This document shows positions 39,519 through 50,175 of a DNA stretch of 64,000 nucleotides, piece after piece; the first letter of the stretch is position 1; every line of letters begins with the position of its first letter. The notes beneath the pieces were generated by a model. That model did not search any database. It had not been told where the DNA came from and saw only the letters and a list, made by a program, of their open reading frames with translations. Source of the stretch: DATBVX01 sp963695985 (GTDB lineage Bacteria > Pseudomonadota > Gammaproteobacteria > Steroidobacterales > Steroidobacteraceae); NCBI GenBank assembly GCA_963695985.1, contig CAVOIC010000003.1:1-64000 (forward strand), in the 5' to 3' direction. Position numbers and translations under genes: made by a program.

Positions 39519-40402
39519 ACGCCGCCTCCGGACCGATCAACGCGTTCACGATTGACGTGGAGGATTACTTTCACGTCGCGGCGCTGTCCTCGGCGTTCTC
39601 GCGGGAGACCTGGGGCCAGCAGGAGCTGCGGGTCGAGCAGAGCACGGAGCGCTTGCTCACCTTGTTAGCCGACCACGCGGTACATGGCACGTTCTTCGTG
39701 CTGGGATGGGTGGCCGAGCATCTCCCCGGACTCGTCAAGAAGATCGCCGCTTCGGGTCACGAAGTCGCCTGTCATGGGTATTCACACGAGCTCGTCTATC
39801 AGCAGGGCAGGGAGCTGTTCTCGCGCGAAACAGCCCGCTCCAAGGCGATGCTGGAGGACCTGATTGGCGGTCCGGTAACCGGCTATCGAGCCGCAAGCTT
39901 CTCCATCACCCAGGAGTCGCAATGGGCGCTTGACGTTCTCGTTGACCTTGGCTTCCGGTACGACTCCTCGATCTTTCCGGTGCGCCACGATCGGTACGGC
40001 ATTCCGGGAGCCTCTCGCTTCCCTGGTGTCATTGCGGCGCCGTCAGGCAGAACTCTGGTGGAGTTCCCGATGACGACCGTGTCGTACGCCGGTGTGCGGG
40101 TGCCGGTATCGGGCGGAGGCTACTTCCGGCTGCTGCCTTACTGGTTCATTCGTGCGGGCCTCAAGCGCGTCAATGGGGCGGATCGGCAGCCCTTCACGTT
40201 CTACCTGCATCCCTGGGAGATCGACGTCGATCAACCGCGCGTGCAGGTGAGCTGGCTCTCGAGGTTTCGCCACTACACGAATCTGCATAAGGCCGAAGCG
40301 CGCCTGCGACGATTGCTGAGTGAATTCAGGTTTGCGCCCATGCAGAGGGTTCTCGAGAGCAGAGGCCTGCTGGCTCACGATCGGGCACGTCTCGAGAAGT
40401 GA
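39515..40402 (+). CDS. XrtA-locus-type polysaccharide deacetylase
   Basis: A 295-residue NodB-fold enzyme. Landmarks: AFTIDVEDYFHV with the catalytic/metal Asp pair, the HEVACHGYSHE metal motif, GYRAASFSIT, and the C-terminal domain YLHPWEID. The pattern is that of the DUF3473-containing deacetylases encoded in exopolysaccharide loci of XrtA/PEP-CTERM type bacteria. Predicted to deacetylate an N-acetylhexosamine in the glycan. ATG overlaps the upstream stop by four bases. No exosortase gene is seen in this window. Confidence 0.88.
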   Translation: MNAASGPINAFTIDVEDYFHVAALSSAFSRETWGQQELRVEQSTERLLTLLADHAVHGTFFVLGWVAEHLPGLVKKIAASGHEVACHGYSHELVYQQGRELFSRETARSKAMLEDLIGGPVTGYRAASFSITQESQWALDVLVDLGFRYDSSIFPVRHDRYGIPGASRFPGVIAAPSGRTLVEFPMTTVSYAGVRVPVSGGGYFRLLPYWFIRAGLKRVNGADRQPFTFYLHPWEIDVDQPRVQVSWLSRFRHYTNLHKAEARLRRLLSEFRFAPMQRVLESRGLLAHDRARLEK

Positions 40403-40505
40403 GCGGCGCCGAGACCCGCCACGAATCCCCGAACAATCGGTTCAAGGGTCCGCGCCCGACAATCACTTCAGTGCCTGCCCAACTCTCGTACGGTCGAAAT
40501 TCTGA

Positions 40506-41717
40506 TCAGTGAATCGTCTTGCTCGCGATCGCCGACATCGCGCTCTCGGCGCCCGCACTCGTCATCGACCGGAGCGCGAAGTAGTAGGTTGCAGGCGCGA
40601 GGTTCTCGATGACGTACGTCGTGATCCCCGGATTGTTCAGGGTGATGGTCTGGTTCAGCGCCGACGCGCTGGTGCCGTAGTGGATCCGATAGCCGGACAG
40701 GTTCGTGAGGACTGAGCCATCGGTATTCTGTGTTGGGGGCACCCATGACAACGTCGCCGCGCCATTGGAGATCTGTGTGACGGCGATGGCGAACCCCGGG
40801 AGTGAGGTGCTCGCCTTTCCGTCGCTCGCACTGATGACGATGCCGGCATAGTTCCCTACGTAAGCGGCGCCAGGGGTACCCGACAGTCTTCCGGTTGATG
40901 TGCTGAACGACGCCCAGCTTGGCCGGTTGGCGATCGCGAACGTCAGCGTGTCGCCGTTGGCGTCCGTCGCCGTCGGCTGGAAGCTGTAGGCACTGCCGGC
41001 GTTGATCGCCTTCGTCGGCGTGCCCGAGATCACGGGGGCCACGTTCGTCGTGCCGGCGGCAACGACATCGATGCGGAATGCGGGCAGCGAGGTGGTGGCA
41101 ACCCCGTCCGACACTCGAATGACGATATTCGCGTAGCGGCCGATGTTGCTCTTCGCAGGCGTCCCACTCAGTTTTCCGCTCGACGTGCTGAACACCGTCC
41201 AGGCGGGCTTGTTCTGGATCGAATACGTGAGCTTTTGACCGTCGGGATCGCTCGCCTTGGGTTGGAACGCGTAGCTCTTGCCGATCTGCACTGAGGTCGG
41301 CGGAGTGCCGCTGATGACGGGCGCTCGATTTGAGCTCTTGACGACCTTGATAGAGAACGCGGGTAACGACACCTTATTGACGCCGTCGCTCACAGTGATT
41401 CGAATGCTGGACCACGTGCCCGCCGCCGTTGGGGTTCCGCTCACGCGGCCGCTGTTGGGGCTGAACTCGGCCCACCACGGTCGGTTCACCACTGAGAACA
41501 CAATGGCGTGCCCTTCGGGGTCAGAAGCGACGGGCCGGAAGAAGTAGGACGCACCAACCGTGCCAGTCGTGGCTGGTGTGCCCGAAATCGTCGGGGGGCG
41601 GTTTGCTGCCTGCGCAGACGCCGCGATCATGGCGAGGCAGAAGCCGAAGAAAAATAGCGCGGGATCCAGCGGTCTCGTGTGTGTCTTTCGCATGGAGCGA
41701 AGTGACAGGCGCATCAT
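40506..41717 (-). CDS. Secreted protein with three He_PIG-type Ig repeats and a fibronectin type III domain
   Basis: A 403-residue protein. A GGGAG ribosome site precedes ATG 41717. The signal peptide (ALFFFGFCLAMIAASAQA) ends near residue 35. Three tandem domains of about 95 residues each follow, with repeating text: PPTISGTP, YFFRPVASDPEG, FSPNSGRVSGTP and related copies. A C-terminal fibronectin III segment (LSGYRIHYGTSASAL; APATYYFALRS) completes it. It is oriented opposite to the flanking operons. Probably cell-surface or extracellular adhesive; it may bind the glycan produced here. The start at 41861 is unlikely since it adds non-signal sequence. Confidence 0.82.
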   Translation of the reverse strand: MMRLSLRSMRKTHTRPLDPALFFFGFCLAMIAASAQAANRPPTISGTPATTGTVGASYFFRPVASDPEGHAIVFSVVNRPWWAEFSPNSGRVSGTPTAAGTWSSIRITVSDGVNKVSLPAFSIKVVKSSNRAPVISGTPPTSVQIGKSYAFQPKASDPDGQKLTYSIQNKPAWTVFSTSSGKLSGTPAKSNIGRYANIVIRVSDGVATTSLPAFRIDVVAAGTTNVAPVISGTPTKAINAGSAYSFQPTATDANGDTLTFAIANRPSWASFSTSTGRLSGTPGAAYVGNYAGIVISASDGKASTSLPGFAIAVTQISNGAATLSWVPPTQNTDGSVLTNLSGYRIHYGTSASALNQTITLNNPGITTYVIENLAPATYYFALRSMTSAGAESAMSAIASKTIH

Positions 41718-42450
41718 GAAATCTCCCTTCAGTTCCAAACGCGCGCAGCCAAGCAGCTCGAGCCGCACCTGCGTACGGCCGGGGTCTTGTTTGCACAAAG
41801 GAAGCAATCGCTGCCGAAATACCGAAGATAAAACTTCGTTAGCTTCCCGCGCTGCCTTCACCGTTGTCAGTCGCCCGGATCCCCTAATCCGTAACGAGTC
41901 AGTGAAGTGCGCGAGCTACAGTTCGGCTACATGAGCAATTGCTTTTAACGTCCCGGAGTTTATTGCGCGAGAGCTTATGGTCAATACGCTAAACAGTCTC
42001 AAGATGGCGACAAATGCGCGCGCGCTCCGCGTCGCTCGATGGCAGCGACAGTGCTCGATGGAAAAATATTTTTTTGGATTGCGATAACTTCGCGCGTGAA
42101 TCGCAGGTGTTACGCGATCAGTACTCAGCCGCAAGAGACGTGACTGTTCATCTCACGCTATTTTTTGAGTGCGCACGAAACATTCACACGTGCACGCAAT
42201 TTTCCGTGCCGCTTCGGCTCCGGGTTTGCCCCCAGACAGGCGGCCTGACACCGCCCTGGGCTGGGCCCGGAGCGCACGTGGCGTTCGCCACGGCATTTGT
42301 CATAATTCGCTCGATCGCTTCGCGCAACCGAATTGGCGCTGGAGCGGATCGGGCGCTGCCAATGAGTGCGAAAACAACGGACGGCTCACTGTCTGCGCTC
42401 TGCGACATCCGGATAATCCGCTCGATTGAGCGCCTGCCACAGGGGGATTG
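41718..42450. other. Long non-coding stretch, likely control region
   Basis: This 733-base region between divergent genes is the longest gene-free stretch in the window. It is distinctly more AT-rich than its surroundings between 41,930 and 42,180, including AAAAATATTTTTTT near 42,062-42,075. Short open frames show no recognisable family. It must hold the promoters for the Ig-repeat gene and the six-gene sugar operon starting at 42,451. A poly-T following an A-run near 42,065 could be a terminator or a bent-DNA site. Confidence 0.5.
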
Positions 42451-43482
42451 ATGAAGGTCTTCGTTACCGGTAGCGATGGATACATCGGCTCACGCCTTGT
42501 GCAGCTGCTCGCCAGCGCCGGTCACGAGACCCGCGGTCTCGACACCGGGTTCTATCGCGATGGATGGCTCTACAGCGATCCACGGGAGCTCTCGATCACG
42601 CCGTTCACGATCAGCAAGGATCTGCGACAGATCACCGAGGCGGACCTTCAGGGGTGCGAGGCGGTCGTGCACCTGGCCGAGCTCTCCAACGATCCGCTGG
42701 GCCAGAACAACCCCGAGGTCACGCACAAGATCAACCACCTGGGCTCGGTCGCCCTTGCCGAGAAGGCGCGAAACGTCGGCATTCGCCGTTTCGTTTACAC
42801 CTCATCGTGCAGTGTCTATGGCGCGGGAGCGGGCGACTTCCTCGACGAAACCGCCAGCACCAATCCGCAAACTGCCTATGCGGAATGCAAAGTCCGCGTC
42901 GAGCGCGACGTCGGAAATATGGCGGGCGCGGATTTCTGTCCGGTCTTCCTCAGAAACGCGACCGCCTACGGACCATCGCCGCGCATGCGCTTCGACATCG
43001 TGATCAATGACCTCTGCGCGCTCGCCTGGACGACCAAGCGCATAGCCATGGTCAGCGATGGCAGCCCATGGCGTCCGGTGGTGCACGTGGAAGATATCTG
43101 CGGGGCGATCCTGTGCTGCCTGCGCGCGCCCGAAGAGGCGATCCGCGGCCAGATCTTCAACGTCGGGCAGAATTCGGAGAACTATCGCATCCGCGAGCTG
43201 GCGCAGATCGTAGCCGCGGAGTTTCCCGGCTGCGAAGTCAGCGTCGGGCCGCCGAGCGGCGACACGCGCAGCTACCGCGTGAATTTCGACAAGATTCACA
43301 CGCAGCTTCCCGGATTCAAGTGCCGCCTCACTGCACGGGATGGAGCGCGCCAGCTGCACGAGATCTTCCAGCGCATCGAGATGTCGCCGGACACGTATCA
43401 GTTCCGGGCGTTCACGCGACTCAAGCAGCTCAAGTACCTGCAGAAGACTCACCAGATCGACGGCGAGTTCTACTGGAGGTAG
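42451..43482 (+). CDS. NAD-dependent nucleotide-sugar epimerase/reductase
   Basis: A 343-residue extended SDR starting at ATG 42451 with GGGGGA six bases upstream. GxxGxxG is VTGSDGYIGSRL. Catalytic triad segments are YTSSCSVYG (Ser) and TAYAECKVR (Tyr-x3-Lys). The C-terminal half binds the sugar (HVEDICGAIL; RGQIFNVGQN). The TDE signature of 4,6-dehydratases is missing (SSCSVYG instead), so this is a C4 epimerase or ketoreductase rather than a dehydratase. First gene of a compact operon; the next start lies three bases after its stop. Confidence 0.85.
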   Translation: MKVFVTGSDGYIGSRLVQLLASAGHETRGLDTGFYRDGWLYSDPRELSITPFTISKDLRQITEADLQGCEAVVHLAELSNDPLGQNNPEVTHKINHLGSVALAEKARNVGIRRFVYTSSCSVYGAGAGDFLDETASTNPQTAYAECKVRVERDVGNMAGADFCPVFLRNATAYGPSPRMRFDIVINDLCALAWTTKRIAMVSDGSPWRPVVHVEDICGAILCCLRAPEEAIRGQIFNVGQNSENYRIRELAQIVAAEFPGCEVSVGPPSGDTRSYRVNFDKIHTQLPGFKCRLTARDGARQLHEIFQRIEMSPDTYQFRAFTRLKQLKYLQKTHQIDGEFYWR

Positions 43483-43484
43483 CG

Positions 43485-44075
43485 GTGCGCTTCACCGAGA
43501 GCCCGCTGCCCGGCGCCAAGGTAGTCGAGATCGAGGCGCACGAGGACGAACGCGGTTTGTTCGCGCGGACCTGGTGCAAGCGCGAGTTTGCCGAGCATGG
43601 GCTGGCAGGCGACATGGTGCAGGCAAGCATCTCGCGCAACCTGCGTCGCGGTACTGTGCGCGGCATGCACCTGCAACTGCCGCCGTCGCAGGAAGCGAAG
43701 CTCGTGCGCTGTACGCGTGGTGCGATTTACGACGTGATCGTCGATCTCAGGCCAGGTTCCAAGACCTATCTGTGGCACTTCGGGATCGAGCTGACGGAGC
43801 ACAACCACTCTGCGCTCTATATTCCGCCGTTGATGGCCCATGGCTTTCAGACGCTGGCGGACGACTCCGAGGTCCTGTATCAGATGACTGACTATCACGC
43901 TCCGGAGCTGGCGTTCGGACTGCGCTGGAACGATCCGGCGCTCGGCATTCGCTGGCCGATGGTCGAGGGCATCATCATCCTGCCGCGCGACGCCGAGTAT
44001 CCGGACTTCGACCCACGTGCGTTTGCCGAGCGGGTACAGGCGCCGGCCGGGACATCGGGCAAGCAACATCCATGA
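43485..44075 (+). CDS. dTDP-4-dehydrorhamnose 3,5-epimerase-like protein
   Basis: A 196-residue cupin starting at GTG 43485. Family landmarks: ERGLFARTWCKREF, the catalytic-histidine segment RGTVRGMHLQLPPSQEAKLV, RCTRGAIYDVIVDLR, IPPLMAHGFQTL, and the tyrosine in YQMTDYHAPE. The usual RGLHYQ is RGMHLQ here, seen in RfbC-like proteins of unusual deoxysugar pathways. It epimerises C3 and/or C5 of an NDP-4-keto-6-deoxysugar. The stop overlaps the next start by four bases. Confidence 0.87.
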   Translation: MRFTESPLPGAKVVEIEAHEDERGLFARTWCKREFAEHGLAGDMVQASISRNLRRGTVRGMHLQLPPSQEAKLVRCTRGAIYDVIVDLRPGSKTYLWHFGIELTEHNHSALYIPPLMAHGFQTLADDSEVLYQMTDYHAPELAFGLRWNDPALGIRWPMVEGIIILPRDAEYPDFDPRAFAERVQAPAGTSGKQHP

Positions 44076-45394
44076 GTTTACTTGCGCGTCTTCAGTCCCC
44101 AGGCGAACGGGAGCAACTGGTCGCCCGGGCCTGGAAACTGATGGAGGAAATCTATCCCCTCTGCCGCAGCATCACGGGCGAAGGCGTACGGGCGACGCTT
44201 GCAGCGGTGAGCCGACTCATTCCGCTCGAGATCACCGAGGTTCCTTCAGGCACGAAGGTGTTCGACTGGGAAGTGCCGCGCGAGTGGAATCTGAAGGAAG
44301 CGTGGATCAAGGATGCGAGCGGGCGCCGCGTTGTCGATGCCGCGGTCCATAACCTGCACATCATGAGCTACAGCATTCCGGTTCACCGGAAGATGACGCT
44401 CGCCGAGCTCAAGCCCCATCTTCATTCGCTCCCCGATCATCCGGACTGGATTCCGTACCGCACCAGCTACTACCGCGAGGACTGGGGCTTCTGTCTTGCG
44501 CATCGCGAGCTGAGCCAGCTGAAGGAAGGGCAGTACGAGGTGCGAGTCGACAGCACGCTCGCCGATGGCAGCCTGACCTACGGCGAGTGCAGGATCCCCG
44601 GCGAGACGGCAGATGAATTCCTCATCTTCACCCATGTCTGTCATCCCTCGCTCTGCAATGACAACCTGACCGGAATCGCGCTGACGAGCCTGCTGGCGAG
44701 CGAGCTGCTCAAGTCGCGCCCGCGCCTCAGCTACCGCATCGTGTTCGGCCCGGGGACGATCGGATCGATCACGTGGCTGGCCCGCAATGAAGCGAACCTC
44801 GCCCGGGTGCGTCACGGCCTCGTGCTCGGTCTGCTCGGCGATCGTGGTCCGCTGACGTACAAGCGCAGCCGCCGGTCGAACGCGGACATTGACCGCATCG
44901 CCGCACTGATACTGCAAAGAATGGATCCGAGCGGCCGGCTCATAGACTTTTCGCCGTACGGTTATGATGAACGGCAGTTGTGCTCGCCGGGCTTCAATCT
45001 GCCCGTCGGGCGGCTGACACGCACGCCCAACAATGAGTATCCCGAGTACCATAGTTCGGCCGACAATTTCTCGATCGTCGATCGAGCTGCGCTGGCGCAA
45101 TCGCTGGGCGCCTGTGCGCAGATCATCGAGGCGGCCGACCGCAATGCCACGTACTTGAATACGAACCCGAAATGCGAGCCCAGGCTGGGCAAGCGCGGTC
45201 TGTTCCGCTCCGTGGGTGGTGCGCATCCGGCTGAATTCGAACACGCGCTTCTGTGGGTGCTGAATCAGTCCGACGGTGAGAAGAGCCTGCTCGATATTGC
45301 CGAGCGTTCCGGGCTGTCGTTCGAGATCCTGGCGCAGGCGGCAGATCGACTGCTTGAAGTGGAATTGTTGCGCCCGGTACCGGCACGAGCCTAA
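44072..45394 (+). CDS. DUF4910/DUF2172 aminopeptidase-like protein
   Basis: A 440-residue protein. The peptidase-like domain (residues about 50-345) has IFTHVCHPSLCNDNLTG, which carries the conserved His and Asp of M28-like zinc sites, plus SPGFNLPVGRLTRTPNNEYPEYHSSAD in two adjacent blocks with the last histidine. A C-terminal winged-helix-like domain follows (SLLDIAERSGLSFEILAQAA). Family members are often found in polysaccharide or antibiotic clusters, but their substrate is unresolved; deacylation of an amino-acylated sugar is one idea. The position between sugar-nucleotide genes supports a biosynthetic role. Confidence 0.8.
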   Translation: MSLLARLQSPGEREQLVARAWKLMEEIYPLCRSITGEGVRATLAAVSRLIPLEITEVPSGTKVFDWEVPREWNLKEAWIKDASGRRVVDAAVHNLHIMSYSIPVHRKMTLAELKPHLHSLPDHPDWIPYRTSYYREDWGFCLAHRELSQLKEGQYEVRVDSTLADGSLTYGECRIPGETADEFLIFTHVCHPSLCNDNLTGIALTSLLASELLKSRPRLSYRIVFGPGTIGSITWLARNEANLARVRHGLVLGLLGDRGPLTYKRSRRSNADIDRIAALILQRMDPSGRLIDFSPYGYDERQLCSPGFNLPVGRLTRTPNNEYPEYHSSADNFSIVDRAALAQSLGACAQIIEAADRNATYLNTNPKCEPRLGKRGLFRSVGGAHPAEFEHALLWVLNQSDGEKSLLDIAERSGLSFEILAQAADRLLEVELLRPVPARA

Positions 45395-45408
45395 GGGGAG
45401 ACGGCGAG

Positions 45409-46209
45409 ATGAAAGTGGTGTTGTTCTGTGGCGGCCTTGGAACGCGGTTGCGTGAGCACTCGGATACGATCCCGAAGCCGCTCGTGAACGTCGGCTACCG
45501 CCCGATCATCTGGCATCTGATGCGCTACTACGCGCACTTCGGCCACAACGATTTCATTCTGTGCCTGGGCTATCGCGGCGACATGATTCGCGAGTACTTC
45601 CTCAACTACAACGAGGCGATGAGCAACGATTTCGTCCTCTCCAACGGGGGCCGTGACATCGAGCTGCTGAAGCGCGATCTGGATAACTGGCGCATCACGT
45701 TCGTGGACACCGGGCTGCACAGCAATATCGGCCAGCGGCTGCTGCGGGTGAAGAAGTACGTGAAGGACGAAGAGATGTTCCTGGCCAATTACTCCGACGG
45801 CCTGTCGGACCTGAATATCGAAGACCTGATCAAGCAGGTTAAGGGTAAGAATGCGGTGGCGGGTTTCGTGTCGATTCACAGCCCGCAGAGTTTTCACACC
45901 GTGCAGGCCGACGCGGATGGCACAGTGACCGCGATCAGCGCCATGAACCAGAGCGACCTGTGGCTGAACGGCGGATTCTTCGTGCTGCGCCGGCAGATCT
46001 TCGATTACCTCAACGAAGGGGAGGAGCTGGTGGACCAGCCTTTTGCGCGCCTCGCAGCCAAGAGACTGCTCGTCACCCACCAGCACCGCGGTTTCTGGCA
46101 GGCGATGGACACGTTCAAGGACAAAATCCTCTTCGATCGCATGGAAGCTCAGGGTCAGTGTCCCTGGATGGTCTGGCAGCGACATCCTGCCGGCGCACCG
46201 GTGCCCTGA
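45409..46209 (+). CDS. rfbF: Glucose-1-phosphate cytidylyltransferase-like nucleotidyltransferase
   Basis: A 266-residue nucleotidyltransferase with LFCGGLGTRLREHSDT, the PKPLVNVGYRPIIWHLMRYY block, ANYSDGLSDLN (metal-binding Asp) and NGGFFVLRRQIFDYL. The length and order fit RfbF, which converts glucose-1-phosphate and CTP to CDP-glucose; the CDP-glucose branch leads to 3,6-dideoxyhexoses. ATG 45409 with GGGGAGA eight bases upstream. It supplies the activated sugar for the flanking tailoring enzymes. No CDP-glucose 4,6-dehydratase gene is seen in the window. Confidence 0.85.
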   Translation: MKVVLFCGGLGTRLREHSDTIPKPLVNVGYRPIIWHLMRYYAHFGHNDFILCLGYRGDMIREYFLNYNEAMSNDFVLSNGGRDIELLKRDLDNWRITFVDTGLHSNIGQRLLRVKKYVKDEEMFLANYSDGLSDLNIEDLIKQVKGKNAVAGFVSIHSPQSFHTVQADADGTVTAISAMNQSDLWLNGGFFVLRRQIFDYLNEGEELVDQPFARLAAKRLLVTHQHRGFWQAMDTFKDKILFDRMEAQGQCPWMVWQRHPAGAPVP

Positions 46210-46211
46210 GC

Positions 46212-46886
46212 ATGCTCGGCCTCGCGCTGGACCTGCCGTCACGCCGGCCGCTACGGCTGCTGTGCATCGGTGCGCATTGCGATGACATCGAGATCGGCTG
46301 CGGCGGGACGCTTCTCGCCCTGCAGGACAGGTATCGCAAGCTCACCGCTGACTGGGTAGTTCTCAGCGGTACACCGCTGCGAGGACGGGAGACGGCGGCG
46401 GCAATGGCCGCATTCCTTCGGCCCCGTGCTCGAGGAGATTTGTTGCTCGGCAGCTTTGACGATGGACGCTTTCCGGCCTGTTACCGCGAGATCAAGGAAT
46501 TCTTCGAATCACTCAAGAGCCGGCCCGCGCCCGACGTAGTTCTCTGTCACGAGGCCGCCGATCGTCACCAGGATCACCGCATCGTGAATGAAATGGTCTG
46601 GAACACGTTTCGCGATCACCTGGTGCTCGAGTACGAGGTCATGAAATGGGATGGCGGCCTCGGCCAGCCCAACCTGTATGTCTCGATTCCCGCCCGGCTC
46701 GCACGCGCCAAGGCGCAGGCGCTCGTGCGAACCTACCGTTCGCAGGCCGGGAAGGACTGGTTTACGCGCGAGGCCTTCATGGCGTTGATGCGCCTGCGTG
46801 GCATCGAGTGCCGATCCGCCAGCGGTTACGCCGAGGCCTTCCACTCGCGCAAGGCCATCTTGTCAGGTCCGACGCGTCGCAGATGA
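46212..46886 (+). CDS. PIG-L family deacetylase
   Basis: A 224-residue zinc hydrolase starting at ATG 46212, two bases after the cytidylyltransferase stop. The metal motif is IGAHCDDIEIGCGGT (usual HPDDxE becomes HCDDIE), with the second histidine site HEAADRHQDHR. PIG-L enzymes de-N-acetylate N-acetylglucosamine conjugates or similar; here the substrate is presumably a sugar nucleotide or glycan of the same cluster. Its stop overlaps the SDR start (ATGA). Confidence 0.87.
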   Translation: MLGLALDLPSRRPLRLLCIGAHCDDIEIGCGGTLLALQDRYRKLTADWVVLSGTPLRGRETAAAMAAFLRPRARGDLLLGSFDDGRFPACYREIKEFFESLKSRPAPDVVLCHEAADRHQDHRIVNEMVWNTFRDHLVLEYEVMKWDGGLGQPNLYVSIPARLARAKAQALVRTYRSQAGKDWFTREAFMALMRLRGIECRSASGYAEAFHSRKAILSGPTRRR

Positions 46887-47602
46887 TCAAGGGCAAACAG
46901 GTGCTGGTCACGGGCGCCAGCTCGGGTATTGGCGCCGCCGTCGCCCGCAGGCTTGCCGCATCGGGCGCACATCTCATCGTCCTGGGCCGCAGCAGCGCGC
47001 GCTTGCGCTCCGCGCTGAAGCGGGCAGGCGGTCCGGCTTCCGTTCAGTACGTTGCCGTCGACCTGTCGAAGCCAGGTCATGTCCGTCGCTGTGTGAGCAA
47101 CTTGCGGCGCAGGCTCTCGGGGCTCGATGGGATCGTCCACGCCGCCGGGGTGATCAGCATGATGCCGCTGAGGAGGGCGCAGCACGATCCCCTGCAGCAG
47201 CTGATGCAGGTGAATGTGTCGGCGGCGCTGACGCTCACGCTCGGTCTGCTCGCGCACCTCAAGCGGCGCTCCGGCAGCGTGGTGTTCATCAACTCGACCG
47301 CCGTGCAACGTCCCGCGCGCAACGCGCCCTTCTACGCAGCGTCGAAGCATGCATTGCGCTCGATCGCGGACAGCCTGAGAGAAGAGGTGAACGCGCTCGG
47401 AATCAGGGTGAGCAGCATTTATCCCGGCCGGACCGCTACACCGATGCAAAAGGCCATTGTCGGCGCCGAAGGTCGCCGCTACCGGCCTTCAGAGCTGATT
47501 CAGCCTGAGGACATTGCGTTGCTCGTCGAGCAGCTGCTCGATCTGCCGGCGTCGATCGAAGTGACCGAAATCTTCACCCGGCCGACGCAACCCCCGAGAT
47601 GA
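46883..47602 (+). CDS. Classical short-chain dehydrogenase/reductase
   Basis: A 239-residue oxidoreductase with TGASSGIGAAVA (NADPH-binding), VHAAGVISMMP, the catalytic serine in FINSTAVQRPA and Y-x3-K in FYAASKHAL. Last gene of the operon from 42,451. It may reduce a ketosugar or oxidise a hydroxyl. Its final 29 bases overlap the end of the convergent FAD oxidoreductase gene. Confidence 0.88.
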   Translation: MIKGKQVLVTGASSGIGAAVARRLAASGAHLIVLGRSSARLRSALKRAGGPASVQYVAVDLSKPGHVRRCVSNLRRRLSGLDGIVHAAGVISMMPLRRAQHDPLQQLMQVNVSAALTLTLGLLAHLKRRSGSVVFINSTAVQRPARNAPFYAASKHALRSIADSLREEVNALGIRVSSIYPGRTATPMQKAIVGAEGRRYRPSELIQPEDIALLVEQLLDLPASIEVTEIFTRPTQPPR

Positions 47603-48689
47603 GCTCGCCAATGGCGAGCGCAGCCGTGAGCCCGGGCGATTCGATGCCGAGCAGATTCACGAGGCTGCTGATCCCGTGCTCGCGCGGCGTTTCAATACGG
47701 AAGTCCGCGGCGGGTTCGCCCGGCCCTGCCAGCTTGGGCCGGATCCCGGCGTACGAGGGTGCGAGAGCGCCATCGCGCAAAGTCGGCCAATAGGTGCGGA
47801 CAGCGAGATAGAACTGCGCAGATCTCGCCGGGTCGACCTGGTAGTCGATCTCGTCGATCCACTGCACATCGGGTCCGAAGCGCACCTTGCCCGCAAGATC
47901 GAGCGTCGCGTGAATGCCCAGCCCCGCCGTGGCGGGCATGGGGTAGACCAGCCGTCGAAACGGGGCGGAGCCGAGACAATCGAAATAGTTGCCCTTGGCG
48001 AGATAGCGTTTCGGGATCTTCGCCGCTGGAAACGCCGCGATCCGGCGCAGCAGGTCCACGGCATGCAGGCCGGCCGCGTTGATGAGCCACCGGCATTCCA
48101 TCTGTGATCGGTCCTGGCCCGATCGCAGCTCGGCGCGGATTCGAGAGCCGCCAACCTCGGCGCGCATAAGCTCCGTGTCGAACACCACCGATCCGTGGGC
48201 GCGCTCGAGATCGCCGTGCAGGGCGGTCATGAATTCGTGCACATCGACGATCCCGGTGCTGGGGCAGAGCAGACCGGCCGCGCCCCGCACTTCGGGCTCC
48301 AGCTCGCGGATCTGCTGTGCATCGAGCCAGCCGAGATCGGTCACGCCGTTCGCGGCCGCCTGCGCCGCCAGCTGGCGCAGCTTCTCGATTTCGCCCTGCT
48401 GGGCCACTACGACCTTGCCGCAGCGGCCGTGGGCGATGCCTCTTTCGGCGCAGTAGGCGTAGAGGAGCTCGCGGCCGCGTACGCACAAACGCGCCTTCAG
48501 GCTCCCGGTCGGATAGTAGATTCCCGAGTGAATGACGCCGGAATTGCGCGAGGACGTCTCTTCGCCCACGCGCCGGTGCCGCTCGATCACGATCACTTCC
48601 AGGCCGCGAAGCGCCAGCGCTCGCGCGACGCTGAGACCCACGACTCCAGCCCCGACGATGAGGACATCGGCGGTATCTACGCTGGACAT
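47574..48689 (-). CDS. lhgO: FAD-dependent oxidoreductase, L-2-hydroxyglutarate oxidase (LhgO)-like
   Basis: A 371-residue DAO-fold flavoprotein. Dinucleotide motif VLIVGAGVVGLSVARALALRG, then RNSGVIHSGIYYPTGSLKAR, the typical LhgO start. WLINAAGLHAVDLL and the C-terminal GIESPGLTAALAIGE complete the fold. It would oxidise L-2-hydroxyglutarate to 2-oxoglutarate with electrons passed to quinone, or a related 2-hydroxy acid. ATG 48689. Leftward, probably its own unit; the glr operon lies just upstream. Confidence 0.87.
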   Translation of the reverse strand: MSSVDTADVLIVGAGVVGLSVARALALRGLEVIVIERHRRVGEETSSRNSGVIHSGIYYPTGSLKARLCVRGRELLYAYCAERGIAHGRCGKVVVAQQGEIEKLRQLAAQAAANGVTDLGWLDAQQIRELEPEVRGAAGLLCPSTGIVDVHEFMTALHGDLERAHGSVVFDTELMRAEVGGSRIRAELRSGQDRSQMECRWLINAAGLHAVDLLRRIAAFPAAKIPKRYLAKGNYFDCLGSAPFRRLVYPMPATAGLGIHATLDLAGKVRFGPDVQWIDEIDYQVDPARSAQFYLAVRTYWPTLRDGALAPSYAGIRPKLAGPGEPAADFRIETPREHGISSLVNLLGIESPGLTAALAIGELISGVASAG

Positions 48690-48716
48690 CGGGACAGGAG
48701 GCGTTGTGAGGCGCCG

Positions 48717-50093
<1,377 letters not shown>

Positions 50094-50175
50094 TATAACG
50101 AGGCGTGTCGGAATTGAGGTACCGGCGTCACAATCCTGCCGGATCGGCCAGCGATAGGCCGCCGGGCCGGAGGAC

